Shown piece after piece: positions 1 through 6,505 of a stretch of DNA of 45,789 bases (position 1 is the stretch's first letter; every line of letters starts with the position of its first letter). Position numbers and translations under genes: made by a program. Source of the DNA: a virus; the IMG/VR virus record IMGVR_UViG_3300046525_000090, positions 1-45,789 of that record, one strand, 5' to 3'. The notes under the pieces are model-generated. The model was not told where the DNA came from. It saw only the letters and a program-made list of their open reading frames with translations, and made no database searches.

Positions 1-180
1 CCTCCGACCGTGAGGTTGTCGGGCAGGGCGGTGATCGCCGTGCCCCTCAGATCGAGGGAGCCTCCGACCGTGAGGTTGTCGGGCAGGGCGGTGATCGCCG
101 TGCCCCTCAGATCGAGGGAGCCTCCGACCGTGAGGTTGTCGGGCAGGGCGGTGATCGCCGTGCCCCTCAGATAGAGGGAG
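1..180. repeat. Three tandem 60-bp repeats (LRR coding)
   Basis: Three consecutive 60-bp copies occupy 1-60, 61-120 and 121-180. The first two are identical and the third differs by one base (a Tyr instead of an Asp codon on the minus strand). Each copy encodes one 20-residue leucine-rich repeat. The last 92 bases of the window carry another full copy with one substitution plus 32 bases of a further copy. Near-identity at DNA level suggests recent expansion by recombination or slippage and explains an assembly break here. Confidence 0.95.
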
Positions 181-275
181 CCAGTCACGTTCATTCCGGC
201 CGGCGCCTTGCCGGCCTTGATCAAGCGTTCGGCCTTCGCGGCCGTGTAACTGGTTTCGGGGGTCTCGGTGGACAC
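1..275 (-). CDS. Leucine-rich-repeat protein, N-terminal part (runs off the left end)
   Basis: Reading the minus strand from a GTG at 275, with GGAG about 11 bases upstream, gives a short Ala/Lys-rich N-terminus of about 32 residues. It is followed by 20-residue leucine-rich repeats of the form SLxLRGTAITALPDNLTVGG. The frame is open to base 1 and continues, in register, in the minus-strand frame at 45789-45439 if the identical 32-base window ends are merged. The complete protein would then have four full repeats, a partial fifth, and a C-terminal domain. The repeats resemble the bacterial LRR class that forms a curved protein-binding solenoid, so a role in binding a host or phage protein is an inference. 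It is the first gene of the minus-strand operon, with operators just upstream. The GTG start is a choice; no better ATG is seen. Confidence 0.72.
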   Translation of the reverse strand, partial: MSTETPETSYTAAKAERLIKAGKAPAGMNVTGSLYLRGTAITALPDNLTVGGSLDLRGTAITALPDNLTVGGSLDLRGTAITALPDNLTVG

Positions 276-336
276 GATGGTTCTCCGCGTGCCGTCTTGC
301 GTACCGCCCCATGCGGCAGATCAGGCATGCGGAAAC

Positions 337-348
337 TGCACATATGCA
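337..348. promoter_or_regulatory. Operator-like palindrome TGCA-N4-TGCA (LRR promoter, proximal)
   Basis: TGCACATATGCA is a perfect palindrome about 62 bases upstream of the LRR gene start. The same TGCA-N4-TGCA form occurs at 370-381, 1017-1028 and twice in 1073-1092. A possible -35-like TTGACC on the minus strand (356-361) lies between this site and the one at 370-381. Repressor binding is inferred. Confidence 0.5.
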
Positions 349-369
349 GCGACGCGGTCAAGCACTAAA

Positions 370-381
370 TGCAAGTATGCA
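370..381. promoter_or_regulatory. Operator-like TGCA-N4-TGCA (LRR promoter, distal)
   Basis: TGCAAGTATGCA is the second TGCA-N4-TGCA site upstream of the minus-strand operon. The pair at 337 and 370 brackets a -35-like TTGACC, as expected for a repressed promoter. The 276-544 gap holds no convincing gene besides these sites. Confidence 0.45.
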
Positions 382-544
382 GGTTTAGCCGCAGGAAAGA
401 TTTTCCTATGCAACGACCGTGACTCAGAACAAAATGAGAACATGGAGCCGGTTAGCAGAGTCGCGAGTCGCACGGAGCTCGAATCGCCAGAGTGCGAGCG
501 CGGCTGTTGGCCGTGCTACCTGGACTGCGCTTTATGCCGTGTGG

Positions 545-1021
545 CTATTGCTGCGTCAGAGCGCGAAATCGAGTTACTGCTGCGCGAGAGGCCACCCCAA
601 GGGCCAAATCTTCGCCATTGGCGATCTGCTCTGCGAGCAGCGCAAGACCACTCTCAAGAGCTGCGGCGACGACTCGCAGCGATTCAGCCGTCTGCCGGCC
701 ACGAGGGGCGAGGGGTAGAACTGCGGCCAGCAATGTTGAAAGCGACTCGGCACTAGGGACAGCCGGTGGCTGAGGCGCGGCGGGCGTCGTGGCTTGGTCT
801 GTCTCGAGGAAATCGAGGACGGACGGCACGCCGGCGGCGCGCGCCAGGGCATGTAGCGTCTTGGTACCGGTGACCGATGCATAGTCCGGATCCACCGCGC
901 GGGTGATTGTCGTCGGGGCCATACCGGTCCCGGTCGCCTTGGCCCAATCAGCTGCGGTCCAGTTGTTGCGCTGGAGCGTCCGCTTGATCCAATCGGCGAT
1001 TATCTGCTGTTCTGGCTGCAC
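545..1021 (-). CDS. Helix-turn-helix transcriptional regulator (CI-like candidate)
   Basis: A 158-residue protein read from a GTG at 1021, with AAGG about 14 bases upstream. Residues about 5-65 form an XRE-like helix-turn-helix domain: a WIKRTL helix, WTAADWAKATG, then a recognition segment around TTITRAV, then a segment about regular alanine-rich loading. A Pro/Ala linker follows, then a helical C-terminus. There is no visible S24 peptidase Ser-Lys dyad, so it would not self-cleave like lambda CI. It is divergent from the Cro-like gene at 1086 and upstream of the LRR operon, both flanked by TGCA-N4-TGCA sites, which fits the lysogeny repressor. That role is inferred from position. The site at 1017-1028 overlaps its own start codon, suggesting autoregulation. 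Confidence 0.75.
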   Translation of the reverse strand: MQPEQQIIADWIKRTLQRNNWTAADWAKATGTGMAPTTITRAVDPDYASVTGTKTLHALARAAGVPSVLDFLETDQATTPAAPQPPAVPSAESLSTLLAAVLPLAPRGRQTAESLRVVAAALESGLALLAEQIANGEDLALGVASRAAVTRFRALTQQ

Positions 1022-1028
1022 GCATGCA
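1017..1028. promoter_or_regulatory. Operator-like TGCA-N4-TGCA over the repressor start
   Basis: TGCACGCATGCA covers the GTG start (1019-1021) of the minus-strand HTH gene. It is one of the five sites of this form in the switch region and would let a bound repressor block its own gene. Confidence 0.45.
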
Positions 1029-1062
1029 CGTTACCTTCGCTGGTGCAGCAACAGAAGCTGCA

Positions 1063-1068
1063 TATAAG
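1063..1068 (+). promoter_or_regulatory. -10-like TATAAG for the Cro-like gene
   Basis: TATAAG in the divergent 64-bp intergenic region is the best -10-like hexamer upstream of the plus-strand HTH gene. The matching -35 is weak (around 1040-1046). TGCA half sites flank it on both sides. Tentative. Confidence 0.3.
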
Positions 1069-1072
1069 CCGT

Positions 1073-1092
1073 TGCACTACTGCACATGTGCA
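1073..1092. promoter_or_regulatory. Overlapping operator pair TGCA-N4-TGCA-N4-TGCA
   Basis: Three TGCA half sites are spaced every 8 bases (1073, 1081, 1089). The last two form the perfect palindrome TGCACATGTGCA, which covers the ATG at 1086. This is the densest operator cluster and sits over the start of the Cro-like gene. Confidence 0.5.
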
Positions 1093-1322
1093 GCTATGAC
1101 AACCTCATGATTGACCCGCTCGACATCCGCACGCTGCTCCCCGCAAGGGAAGCGGTCGGTCTTTCCAGAGCCGAACTGGCGAAGCGCGCGGGCGTCAACG
1201 AAACCACCATTCTCCGCATCGAGAACGGCGCATGCGATCCTCGCACCGACGGGACCTGGGCGAAGCTGGTGCGCGAGGTAACCGCGGCGGGCAAAGCGCC
1301 GCGCCAGGCGAGCGCGGCATGA
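1086..1322 (+). CDS. Cro-like XRE helix-turn-helix protein
   Basis: A 78-residue protein with a classical XRE helix-turn-helix at about residues 24-50: LSRAELAKRAGVNETTILRIENG. It probably opposes the divergent repressor, acting as the Cro of this phage, and is the first gene of the rightward early operon. Two starts are plausible: ATG 1086, which lies inside the operator palindrome, and ATG 1107, which gives a protein starting at MIDPLDIR with a length typical for Cro-like proteins. Neither has a clear Shine-Dalgarno. The end overlaps the next gene by ATGA. Confidence 0.82.
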   Translation: MCSYDNLMIDPLDIRTLLPAREAVGLSRAELAKRAGVNETTILRIENGACDPRTDGTWAKLVREVTAAGKAPRQASAA

Positions 1323-1585
1323 GCCGCTGTATCGCCTGTCATAGTGATCCAGCCTCGGCGGAGGCGCGGTTCTGCACCTTGCCGGGCTGTCCGACGTCCT
1401 CCCCAGATCCGGGGTTCGACCGCGCCGGCGGTCCTGAAATGGCTGATCTGCGCACCAATAGCCCGGGCCTGGCTCGGGGGGTGCGTCAACGCGGAGGGGA
1501 GGCGGGCGAGGCCGTTCATTTGGCCGCGAAGATCAGCAACGGCGCAACCTTTCTACCGGGCACGAGGGAACCAGCAACCGCCTGA
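1319..1585 (+). CDS. Small Cys-rich (zinc-binding) protein
   Basis: An 88-residue product whose ATG (1319) overlaps the previous stop as ATGA, so this start is preferred over the longer in-frame extension. The N-terminus has CIACHSD followed by FCTLPGC, a CxxC...CxxxxC arrangement expected to bind zinc. The rest is low in recognisable features. No function can be assigned; position in the early operon suggests a takeover or regulatory protein. Confidence 0.6.
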   Translation: MSRCIACHSDPASAEARFCTLPGCPTSSPDPGFDRAGGPEMADLRTNSPGLARGVRQRGGEAGEAVHLAAKISNGATFLPGTREPATA

Positions 1586-1605
1586 CGGCGGAGGAGTGAA
1601 ACGAC

Positions 1606-2424
1606 ATGAACGCCATGACAGGCGTCGAAGCGGTGGGAGCCGTTTCGGCGGACGATATAGGCTTGTCCATCGACGGGCCGCGCAAGGGATACGGGCACGG
1701 CGGCGTGCTGCGTCGCTTCGAGAGCATCGAAGCGAAGGGAAGCCGCTTCGTCATGGCCGATACGCACCCCGCGTTGGTCCAGGGTCGCACCATCTTCCCG
1801 AGCCGAGTTTTCCCGGCCGCTACCGTTCCGCGTCTGCTGATCGACGGCCACAACAGCCGCAAGATCGGGCGGCGGGTCATGAAGGGGCGGCTTAAGGGCG
1901 CGCCGATCTTCACCCTGACCCTTGAAGAGCGCGCGACCTGTCCGCGCAGCTGCACCGAATGGCGCTCCTGCTACGGCAACAACATGCAGTTCGCGCGGCG
2001 TGCCGCGGCGGGCCCGGCGCTAGAGCACAGGCTCTGGCGCGAGCTCGCTGACAAGCAGGCCGCGCATCCCGGTGGGTTCCTGGTCCGGCTTCACGTCCTG
2101 GGCGATTTCTATTCGGTCGATTACGCGGAACTATGGGCCGACGCGCTCGAAGAGTTCCCGGCCCTGAACATCTTCGGATACACGGCGCGGGGGCACGATA
2201 GCGCCATCGGCGCGGTGATCCGCGGCGTGCTCGGGCTGCATCCCGACAGGTTCCACATCAGGTTCAGCGGGCTCGACGCCCCGTCCGACGGTTCGGTCGT
2301 GATCGAACGCGGCACCGCTACGCCGCATGTGATCTGCCCGGCCCAGACCGGCGGGACCGACTGCTGCGCCACCTGCGCGCTGTGCTGGCACAGCGACCGC
2401 ACCATTGCCTTTTGGAGGCACTGA
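1606..2424 (+). CDS. GP88-like phage protein with Cys clusters
   Basis: A 272-residue protein with a strong GAGGAG Shine-Dalgarno before ATG 1606. It carries the hallmarks of the phage GP88-type family: ATCPRSC...CYGNN in the middle (around residue 110-125), then LVRLHVLGDFYS, then FGYTARG. A second Cys group sits near the end: CPAQTGG..CCATCALC. These cysteines look like metal or Fe-S ligands and the alternating strand/helix pattern suggests a barrel-like enzyme, but the classical radical-SAM CxxxCxxC is absent. The biochemical activity of the family is not known to me. It ends in a TGATG overlap with the next gene, so the two are probably coupled. Confidence 0.7.
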   Translation: MNAMTGVEAVGAVSADDIGLSIDGPRKGYGHGGVLRRFESIEAKGSRFVMADTHPALVQGRTIFPSRVFPAATVPRLLIDGHNSRKIGRRVMKGRLKGAPIFTLTLEERATCPRSCTEWRSCYGNNMQFARRAAAGPALEHRLWRELADKQAAHPGGFLVRLHVLGDFYSVDYAELWADALEEFPALNIFGYTARGHDSAIGAVIRGVLGLHPDRFHIRFSGLDAPSDGSVVIERGTATPHVICPAQTGGTDCCATCALCWHSDRTIAFWRH

Positions 2425-2945
2425 TGGAGCGGACCTGCTCAGACTGTCCCGCGTCGATAACCGTCCAGTCGAAGACGGGTCGCTGCCGGCGCTGCGCGAC
2501 GCTGCGGAGCAATGCCGATCCCGCGATGATCGCACGGCGGGTCGAAGGCAATCGGCTGCGCAGGGACACGGATCCCGCCTCCCGCGAGCGCCACGCGCAA
2601 GGCTGTCGCGACGCAGCGGTGCGGCGGATGCAAGATCCGGTTGTTGCCGAGCGAATGCGCTTGAACGGTGTAGAGTTCGGTCGCTGGAATTTCTGGCGCG
2701 TGCAGACTCCGGCGGCGCGGGAAAAGGCGAAAGCCGGCTTGCGCCGGGCTCATCTGGCCTGGTGCCCCGAGGAATTCTGGGCGCTGAACCGCAAGCTGAA
2801 GCGCAACGGATATCGGCTGCCGAATCGCAAGCGGATCATCCTCGAGCAGGTGCCGGGGTCGCCGCACTACAAAGATCTGAAAGTCGCCAACCGTCTCGAA
2901 CGCGATCGCCAGCGGCGCGAGCGCGAGAAAGCGCAGGCGTACTGA
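2424..2945 (+). CDS. Zinc-ribbon-like basic protein
   Basis: A 173-residue product starting at ATG 2424 in a TGATG overlap, rather than at the longer upstream in-frame start. The N-terminus carries CSDCP...GRCRRC, a treble CxxC/CxxC zinc ribbon. The rest is strongly basic and helical, with many Arg residues and the segment RNGYRLPNRKRIILEQ near the C-terminus. This looks like a DNA- or RNA-binding protein; phage proteins of this shape sometimes resemble HNH-endonuclease accessory proteins, but no His-Asn-His motif is seen. Function unassigned. Confidence 0.6.
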   Translation: MERTCSDCPASITVQSKTGRCRRCATLRSNADPAMIARRVEGNRLRRDTDPASRERHAQGCRDAAVRRMQDPVVAERMRLNGVEFGRWNFWRVQTPAAREKAKAGLRRAHLAWCPEEFWALNRKLKRNGYRLPNRKRIILEQVPGSPHYKDLKVANRLERDRQRREREKAQAY

Positions 2946-3088
2946 TGCCCCCCCAAACGGCGCGGTGGCGCTGCCCCATCAATCCCAACCGCGACTGCGT
3001 CCCAGCCGCCGGCGCCCGCAAGGATTTCTGCGCGCGCGTGGCGTCGGGTCGGTGTCGCTTGCCAGTGAAGGAAGATCGTAATGGCTGA
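2945..3088 (+). CDS. 47-residue Cys-rich small protein
   Basis: ATG 2945 overlaps the preceding stop as TGATG. The product has four cysteines spaced as CPINPNRDC then [10 protein letters not shown], suggesting a small zinc-binding fold. It overlaps the next gene by 8 bases. Too short for a family call. Confidence 0.5.
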   Translation: MPPQTARWRCPINPNRDCVPAAGARKDFCARVASGRCRLPVKEDRNG

Positions 3089-3335
3089 CGTGATCGCGGC
3101 GGACCAGCTGCGCCTGTTGATCGAGCGTATCGAACGGCTCGAGGAAGAGAAGAAGGGGATCAGCGAGGACATCAAGGATGTCTATGCCGAGTGCAAATCG
3201 ACCGGCTTCGATACGAAGACGATCCGCACGATCGTGAAGCTGCGGAAGATGGAGAAGCATCACCGCGACGAGGCGGCAATGCTGCTCCAGACCTATGCCG
3301 CCGCGCTCGGCCTGCAGCTGACGTTCGGCCTCTAG
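3081..3335 (+). CDS. gapR-like: GapR-like (DUF2312) DNA-binding protein
   Basis: An 84-residue protein that matches the DUF2312/GapR family along its length: a long N-terminal helix ([28 protein letters not shown]), the segment [15 protein letters not shown] and a short C-terminal helix. GapR of alphaproteobacteria is a tetramer that clamps overtwisted DNA ahead of polymerases and supports replication. It is encoded in the phage early operon with GAAGGA before ATG 3081. A phage copy may coat phage DNA, help replication or substitute for host GapR; which one is inference. All family hallmarks seem intact. Confidence 0.9.
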   Translation: MADVIAADQLRLLIERIERLEEEKKGISEDIKDVYAECKSTGFDTKTIRTIVKLRKMEKHHRDEAAMLLQTYAAALGLQLTFGL

Positions 3336-3337
3336 AG

Positions 3338-3664
3338 ATGGCTGACGAACCGATCAAAGCGCAGCGCAGCGAAACCTATGAGGAAACGCGCGGCACGGCT
3401 CACTCCATTGGTGAGGTCCTGATCGAGACGCCGAACGGTGACCGCATCAAAGCGATCGACGCGCCTGGCTATTCGACCCTCTCGCTGACCTATCCCGAGG
3501 GCGCGGGCGAGAACCGCATCGGGTTGCTCCTCTACGACAAGGCGCGCGAGGGCGAAGAGACTGGCACTGGCATGATCTGCCAGATGACCGGCGACGAGGC
3601 GCGCACCATTGCCGGGTCACTGATGCAGCTCGCGGCGGCTCTCGATCCGAGGAAGCCGCATTGA
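3338..3664 (+). CDS. Conserved hypothetical early protein
   Basis: A 108-residue product from ATG 3338, right after the gapR-like stop. It starts with a polar segment and has a central stretch that looks like a small beta-rich domain (TLSLTYPEG, IGLLLYDKA), ending in a helix (EARTIAGSLMQLAAAL). No motif identifies an activity. It overlaps the next gene by 4 bases (TTGA). Confidence 0.55.
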   Translation: MADEPIKAQRSETYEETRGTAHSIGEVLIETPNGDRIKAIDAPGYSTLSLTYPEGAGENRIGLLLYDKAREGEETGTGMICQMTGDEARTIAGSLMQLAAALDPRKPH

Positions 3665-4244
3665 GCGCTCCCACGATCATCGTCGCCGGGCAGGGCCGGT
3701 GCGGCACATCGCTCGTGATGCAGATGCTCTCGGTGGCTGGCGTCCCGACCGTGGGCACATGGCCGGACTTCGAGGATACCGGCGTCGCGGCGTCGCTTGC
3801 GCATGATCCGGCCCGGTGGGCCGCTGCGAGCCAAGGCCACCGGTGGGCGGCGACTATCGGGCCATCTGGCTATCGCGCGATTTCGAGCAGCAGGCCCGGA
3901 GCGTGCTCAAGCTGGTCGGGGCGAGCACGTCACGGCGGAGCAGACGCGCCATGGAGCGCAGCTTGCGCGCCGATGACGGGCCGGCGCAACGCGCGCTGCG
4001 CCAGGCGTGCACGGTCCCGGGCGCTGAGCCGCGCATCGTATCACTGACGTTCGAGCAAATCCTATGGGACCCGCGCACCGTCTCGCTCGCGCTGTGTGCC
4101 TTTCTCGCGCTCGATATTCCCGATGCTGGCGCGATCGATGCGATGGCGAATTGCGTCGTTCCTCGCACGCCTGAATGCCTGCCGGGCTTCCTTGAAGCCG
4201 AGTTGATCCTGTCCGGCCAGGCCGGCGCGGGAAAGCTGCACTGA
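3661..4244 (+). pseudogene. Sulfotransferase-like P-loop gene, apparently frameshifted
   Basis: The first frame, from TTG 3661, begins with a P-loop: IIVAGQGRCGTSLVMQMLS, the 5'-phosphosulfate loop of sulfotransferase-like proteins. After about residue 58 this frame becomes low quality. The frame at +2 (to stop 4244) then supplies the expected rest of the fold: YRAIWLSRDFEQQARS (3'-phosphate-binding strand with Arg/Ser), LTFEQILWDP and LCAFLALDIPD. The switch must lie near 3835-3850. Either a small indel has inactivated the gene, the sequence has an error here, or a ribosomal frameshift occurs; no obvious slippery heptamer is seen. An intact protein would transfer sulfate to an unknown acceptor. 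Confidence 0.6.
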
Positions 4245-4247
4245 GCC

Positions 4248-4481
4248 ATGGCCCTGCTCGACCCTCCCTCCCACGACAAGCCGATGCGGTCGAACCCCGG
4301 GTTCTGCCCCGAGGAGGCGCGCGGCAAGCGCGTGTGGGCGCGCCTGGCGCACGGCGGGATCGGCGCGGCCGACAATCGCTCCGACACCCCGCCTGGCTGG
4401 GCGGCGGACGGTCGCAACGGATGCCGGTGGGTCAAGGTCGGCGGCCCCTTCGACATCGAAGAATATGAGGTGATCGCTTGA
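4248..4481 (+). CDS. Hypothetical 77-residue protein
   Basis: A small protein from ATG 4248, just before the methyltransferase gene and overlapping it as TTGA. It has one Cys near residue 20 and a C-terminal segment with aromatic and acidic residues (WVKVGGPFDIEEYEVI). No family recognised. Its coupling to the methyltransferase suggests co-expression with the DNA modification genes. Confidence 0.5.
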   Translation: MALLDPPSHDKPMRSNPGFCPEEARGKRVWARLAHGGIGAADNRSDTPPGWAADGRNGCRWVKVGGPFDIEEYEVIA

Positions 4482-6505
4482 GCGCTCTTACAGGATTTCT
4501 TGCGACCGGTCTCTTTCTCGACCTGTTCGCAGGCGGCGGTGGTGCCAGCGAAGGCATTGAACAGGCCATCAATCAACCTGTCGATATCGCCCTGAATCAC
4601 TGCGAACCCGCTCTGGCGATCCACAAGGTGAACCATCCGGGCACGACGCATTACTGCCAAGACGTGCGCGCGTCCTGGCCCGCGGCGGTGACGCGGATGC
4701 AGCCCGTCGCCGGGATCTGGTTCTCTCCCGACTGCAAGGAATTCAGCAAGGCGAAGGGCGCGCCGGTCAAGGATCGCAGTATCCGCGCATTGGCCGACGA
4801 GGTGGTTGTGTGGCTGCGCGAATGCCAGCCTGTCGTGGCGTACCTCGAGAACGTCGAGGAAATGGAATATGCCGCGCCGCTCGACGCGGACAACAGGCCG
4901 ATCAAGGGCCAAGAGGGGCGGCTCTTTAAGCGGTACGTGCGGCAATGGCGCGGTGCAGGGTACCGCGTCGAGTGGCGCGTTCTCCGGGCCTGCGACTATG
5001 GGACCCCGACCAGCCGTAAGCGCCTGTTCGTCATCATGCGGCGGGACGGGCTGCCGATCGTCTGGCCGAAGGCGACGCACGGCCATCCGGATTCGCCTGC
5101 GGTTCGCAGCGGCAAGCTGAAACCCTATCGAACCGCGGCGGAATGTATCGATTGGAGCAAGCCCTGCCCCTCGATCTTCGATCGGGACCGAGACCTAGTC
5201 GATGCCACCAATGTGCGGGTCGCAACGGGCGTGATCCGCCATGTCGTTGAGGCAGCGAAGAAGGGGAAGGCCTTCATTGTCCCGGTCACTCATCAGGGTG
5301 GGGTCCGCCTCCATAGCCTCGATGAGCCCGCGCGGACCATTACGGGCGCGCATCGCGGGGAGCTCGCGCTGTCCGAGGTCAAGCTCGCGCCGCACATCAC
5401 CAAGTATCGCAAGGGCAGCGCAGGCTCCCCGATGGACAGGGAAATGCCGACGGTCACGGCCAACGGTGTCCCGGCTCGCCAGGCGGGCGCGATCCCATTG
5501 GGAATGGTCGGCGCGACGCTCGCGCCCTTCGTGACCTATGGCCAGCACGGCGGAGCCAATCGAGCGGCCGACGAGCCGCACCACACCATCGCCGCTTCGA
5601 AAAAAGATCAGAACTGTATCGCGGTCGCGCATCTCGAGAAGTTCAGCGAGAATAGCCGGGGCAGGCCTGCGGGCGATCCTTTGGACGCGGTGATGCCCGG
5701 CGCCGCACGGCACGCGGTGGTGCAAACCGAGGTCGCGTTCCTTGATCGCCAATTCGGTCGCTCCACCGGCGCCCGTGCCGATCTTCCCGCGCCCGTCACC
5801 ACGGCCGGTGGCGGTGGTAAGACCGCGCAGGTCAGCGCGTTCCTGTCGACGTTCAACGGCAGCGACAAGCGAAATGGTGGCGGTGATCCTGTAGTCCCAT
5901 TGAAGACGGTACGCGCCGGCGGCGGAAAAGGCGGCGGTCATCATGCAATTATCGCCGCTCACATGGAGCAAGCCAACACCGGGCGGGTCGGCCATCCCAT
6001 GCCCAAGCCGATCAGCACCATCACCAGCGCGGGTTCGCATCAGCGGTTGGTCGAAACGACCATGATCGAAGAGGGGGCGTTGCCTCCCGAAATGATGGAG
6101 CGCGCGACGATGGTCGCGGCTTTCCTGGTCAAATATTACGGTGAAGGCGGGCAGAGTCAGGCAGTCGACCAGCCTATCGACGTGATCACCGGCAAGGCAC
6201 GGTTCGCGGTGGTGACGGTCACCATAGACGCGGTCACCTATGTCATCGTCGATATCGGCCTGCGGATGCTCACGCCGCGCGAGCTCGCCCGGGCGCAGGG
6301 TTTCCCCGACAGCTACATCCTCGATCCGGAATGCTGGTACACCACGGAGCCTTCGAAGAAATATCCGAAGGGCAATCGCCGGTTCGGGCGCCTGCCCGTC
6401 TCGTACCAAATCAGCGCCATTGGGAACAGCGTGTGCCCCCCGGTGGCTCGGGCCCTGGTCGCTGCCAATCAACCCGGCATCGTCCCGATGAGTCTCGCCG
6501 CGTGA
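4478..6505 (+). CDS. DNA (cytosine-5) methyltransferase with tandem internal modules
   Basis: A 675-residue C5 DNA methyltransferase that adds methyl from S-adenosylmethionine to cytosine. Motif I (LFAGGGGASEG) is at about residues 16-26. Motif IV is the divergent SPDCKEFSKAKG with catalytic Cys86. Motif VI (LENVEE) is at about 123-128. Motifs IX/X are near the end (LTPRELARAQGFP at about 597 and AIGNSVCPPVA at about 646). Between about 265 and 585, where a single target-recognition region is expected, there are roughly eight degenerate repeats of 30-45 residues, each built around a Gly-rich turn and a P..TIT-like strand. This makes it much longer than the usual 350-450 residues. The start is a TTG overlapping the previous stop (TTGA). 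It probably protects phage DNA from restriction. Confidence 0.92.
   Translation: MSALTGFLATGLFLDLFAGGGGASEGIEQAINQPVDIALNHCEPALAIHKVNHPGTTHYCQDVRASWPAAVTRMQPVAGIWFSPDCKEFSKAKGAPVKDRSIRALADEVVVWLRECQPVVAYLENVEEMEYAAPLDADNRPIKGQEGRLFKRYVRQWRGAGYRVEWRVLRACDYGTPTSRKRLFVIMRRDGLPIVWPKATHGHPDSPAVRSGKLKPYRTAAECIDWSKPCPSIFDRDRDLVDATNVRVATGVIRHVVEAAKKGKAFIVPVTHQGGVRLHSLDEPARTITGAHRGELALSEVKLAPHITKYRKGSAGSPMDREMPTVTANGVPARQAGAIPLGMVGATLAPFVTYGQHGGANRAADEPHHTIAASKKDQNCIAVAHLEKFSENSRGRPAGDPLDAVMPGAARHAVVQTEVAFLDRQFGRSTGARADLPAPVTTAGGGGKTAQVSAFLSTFNGSDKRNGGGDPVVPLKTVRAGGGKGGGHHAIIAAHMEQANTGRVGHPMPKPISTITSAGSHQRLVETTMIEEGALPPEMMERATMVAAFLVKYYGEGGQSQAVDQPIDVITGKARFAVVTVTIDAVTYVIVDIGLRMLTPRELARAQGFPDSYILDPECWYTTEPSKKYPKGNRRFGRLPVSYQISAIGNSVCPPVARALVAANQPGIVPMSLAA

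Noticed and set aside
1-180. CRISPR array
   Set aside because: Units are contiguous 60-bp copies without spacers and encode a leucine-rich repeat.
268-756. Long plus-strand reading frame
   Set aside because: Overlaps the HTH repressor antisense, has no ribosome-binding site or domain, and runs through the operator sites.
5195-6472. Long antisense frame in the methyltransferase gene
   Set aside because: Shadow frame caused by high GC; the plus strand has clear methyltransferase motifs.
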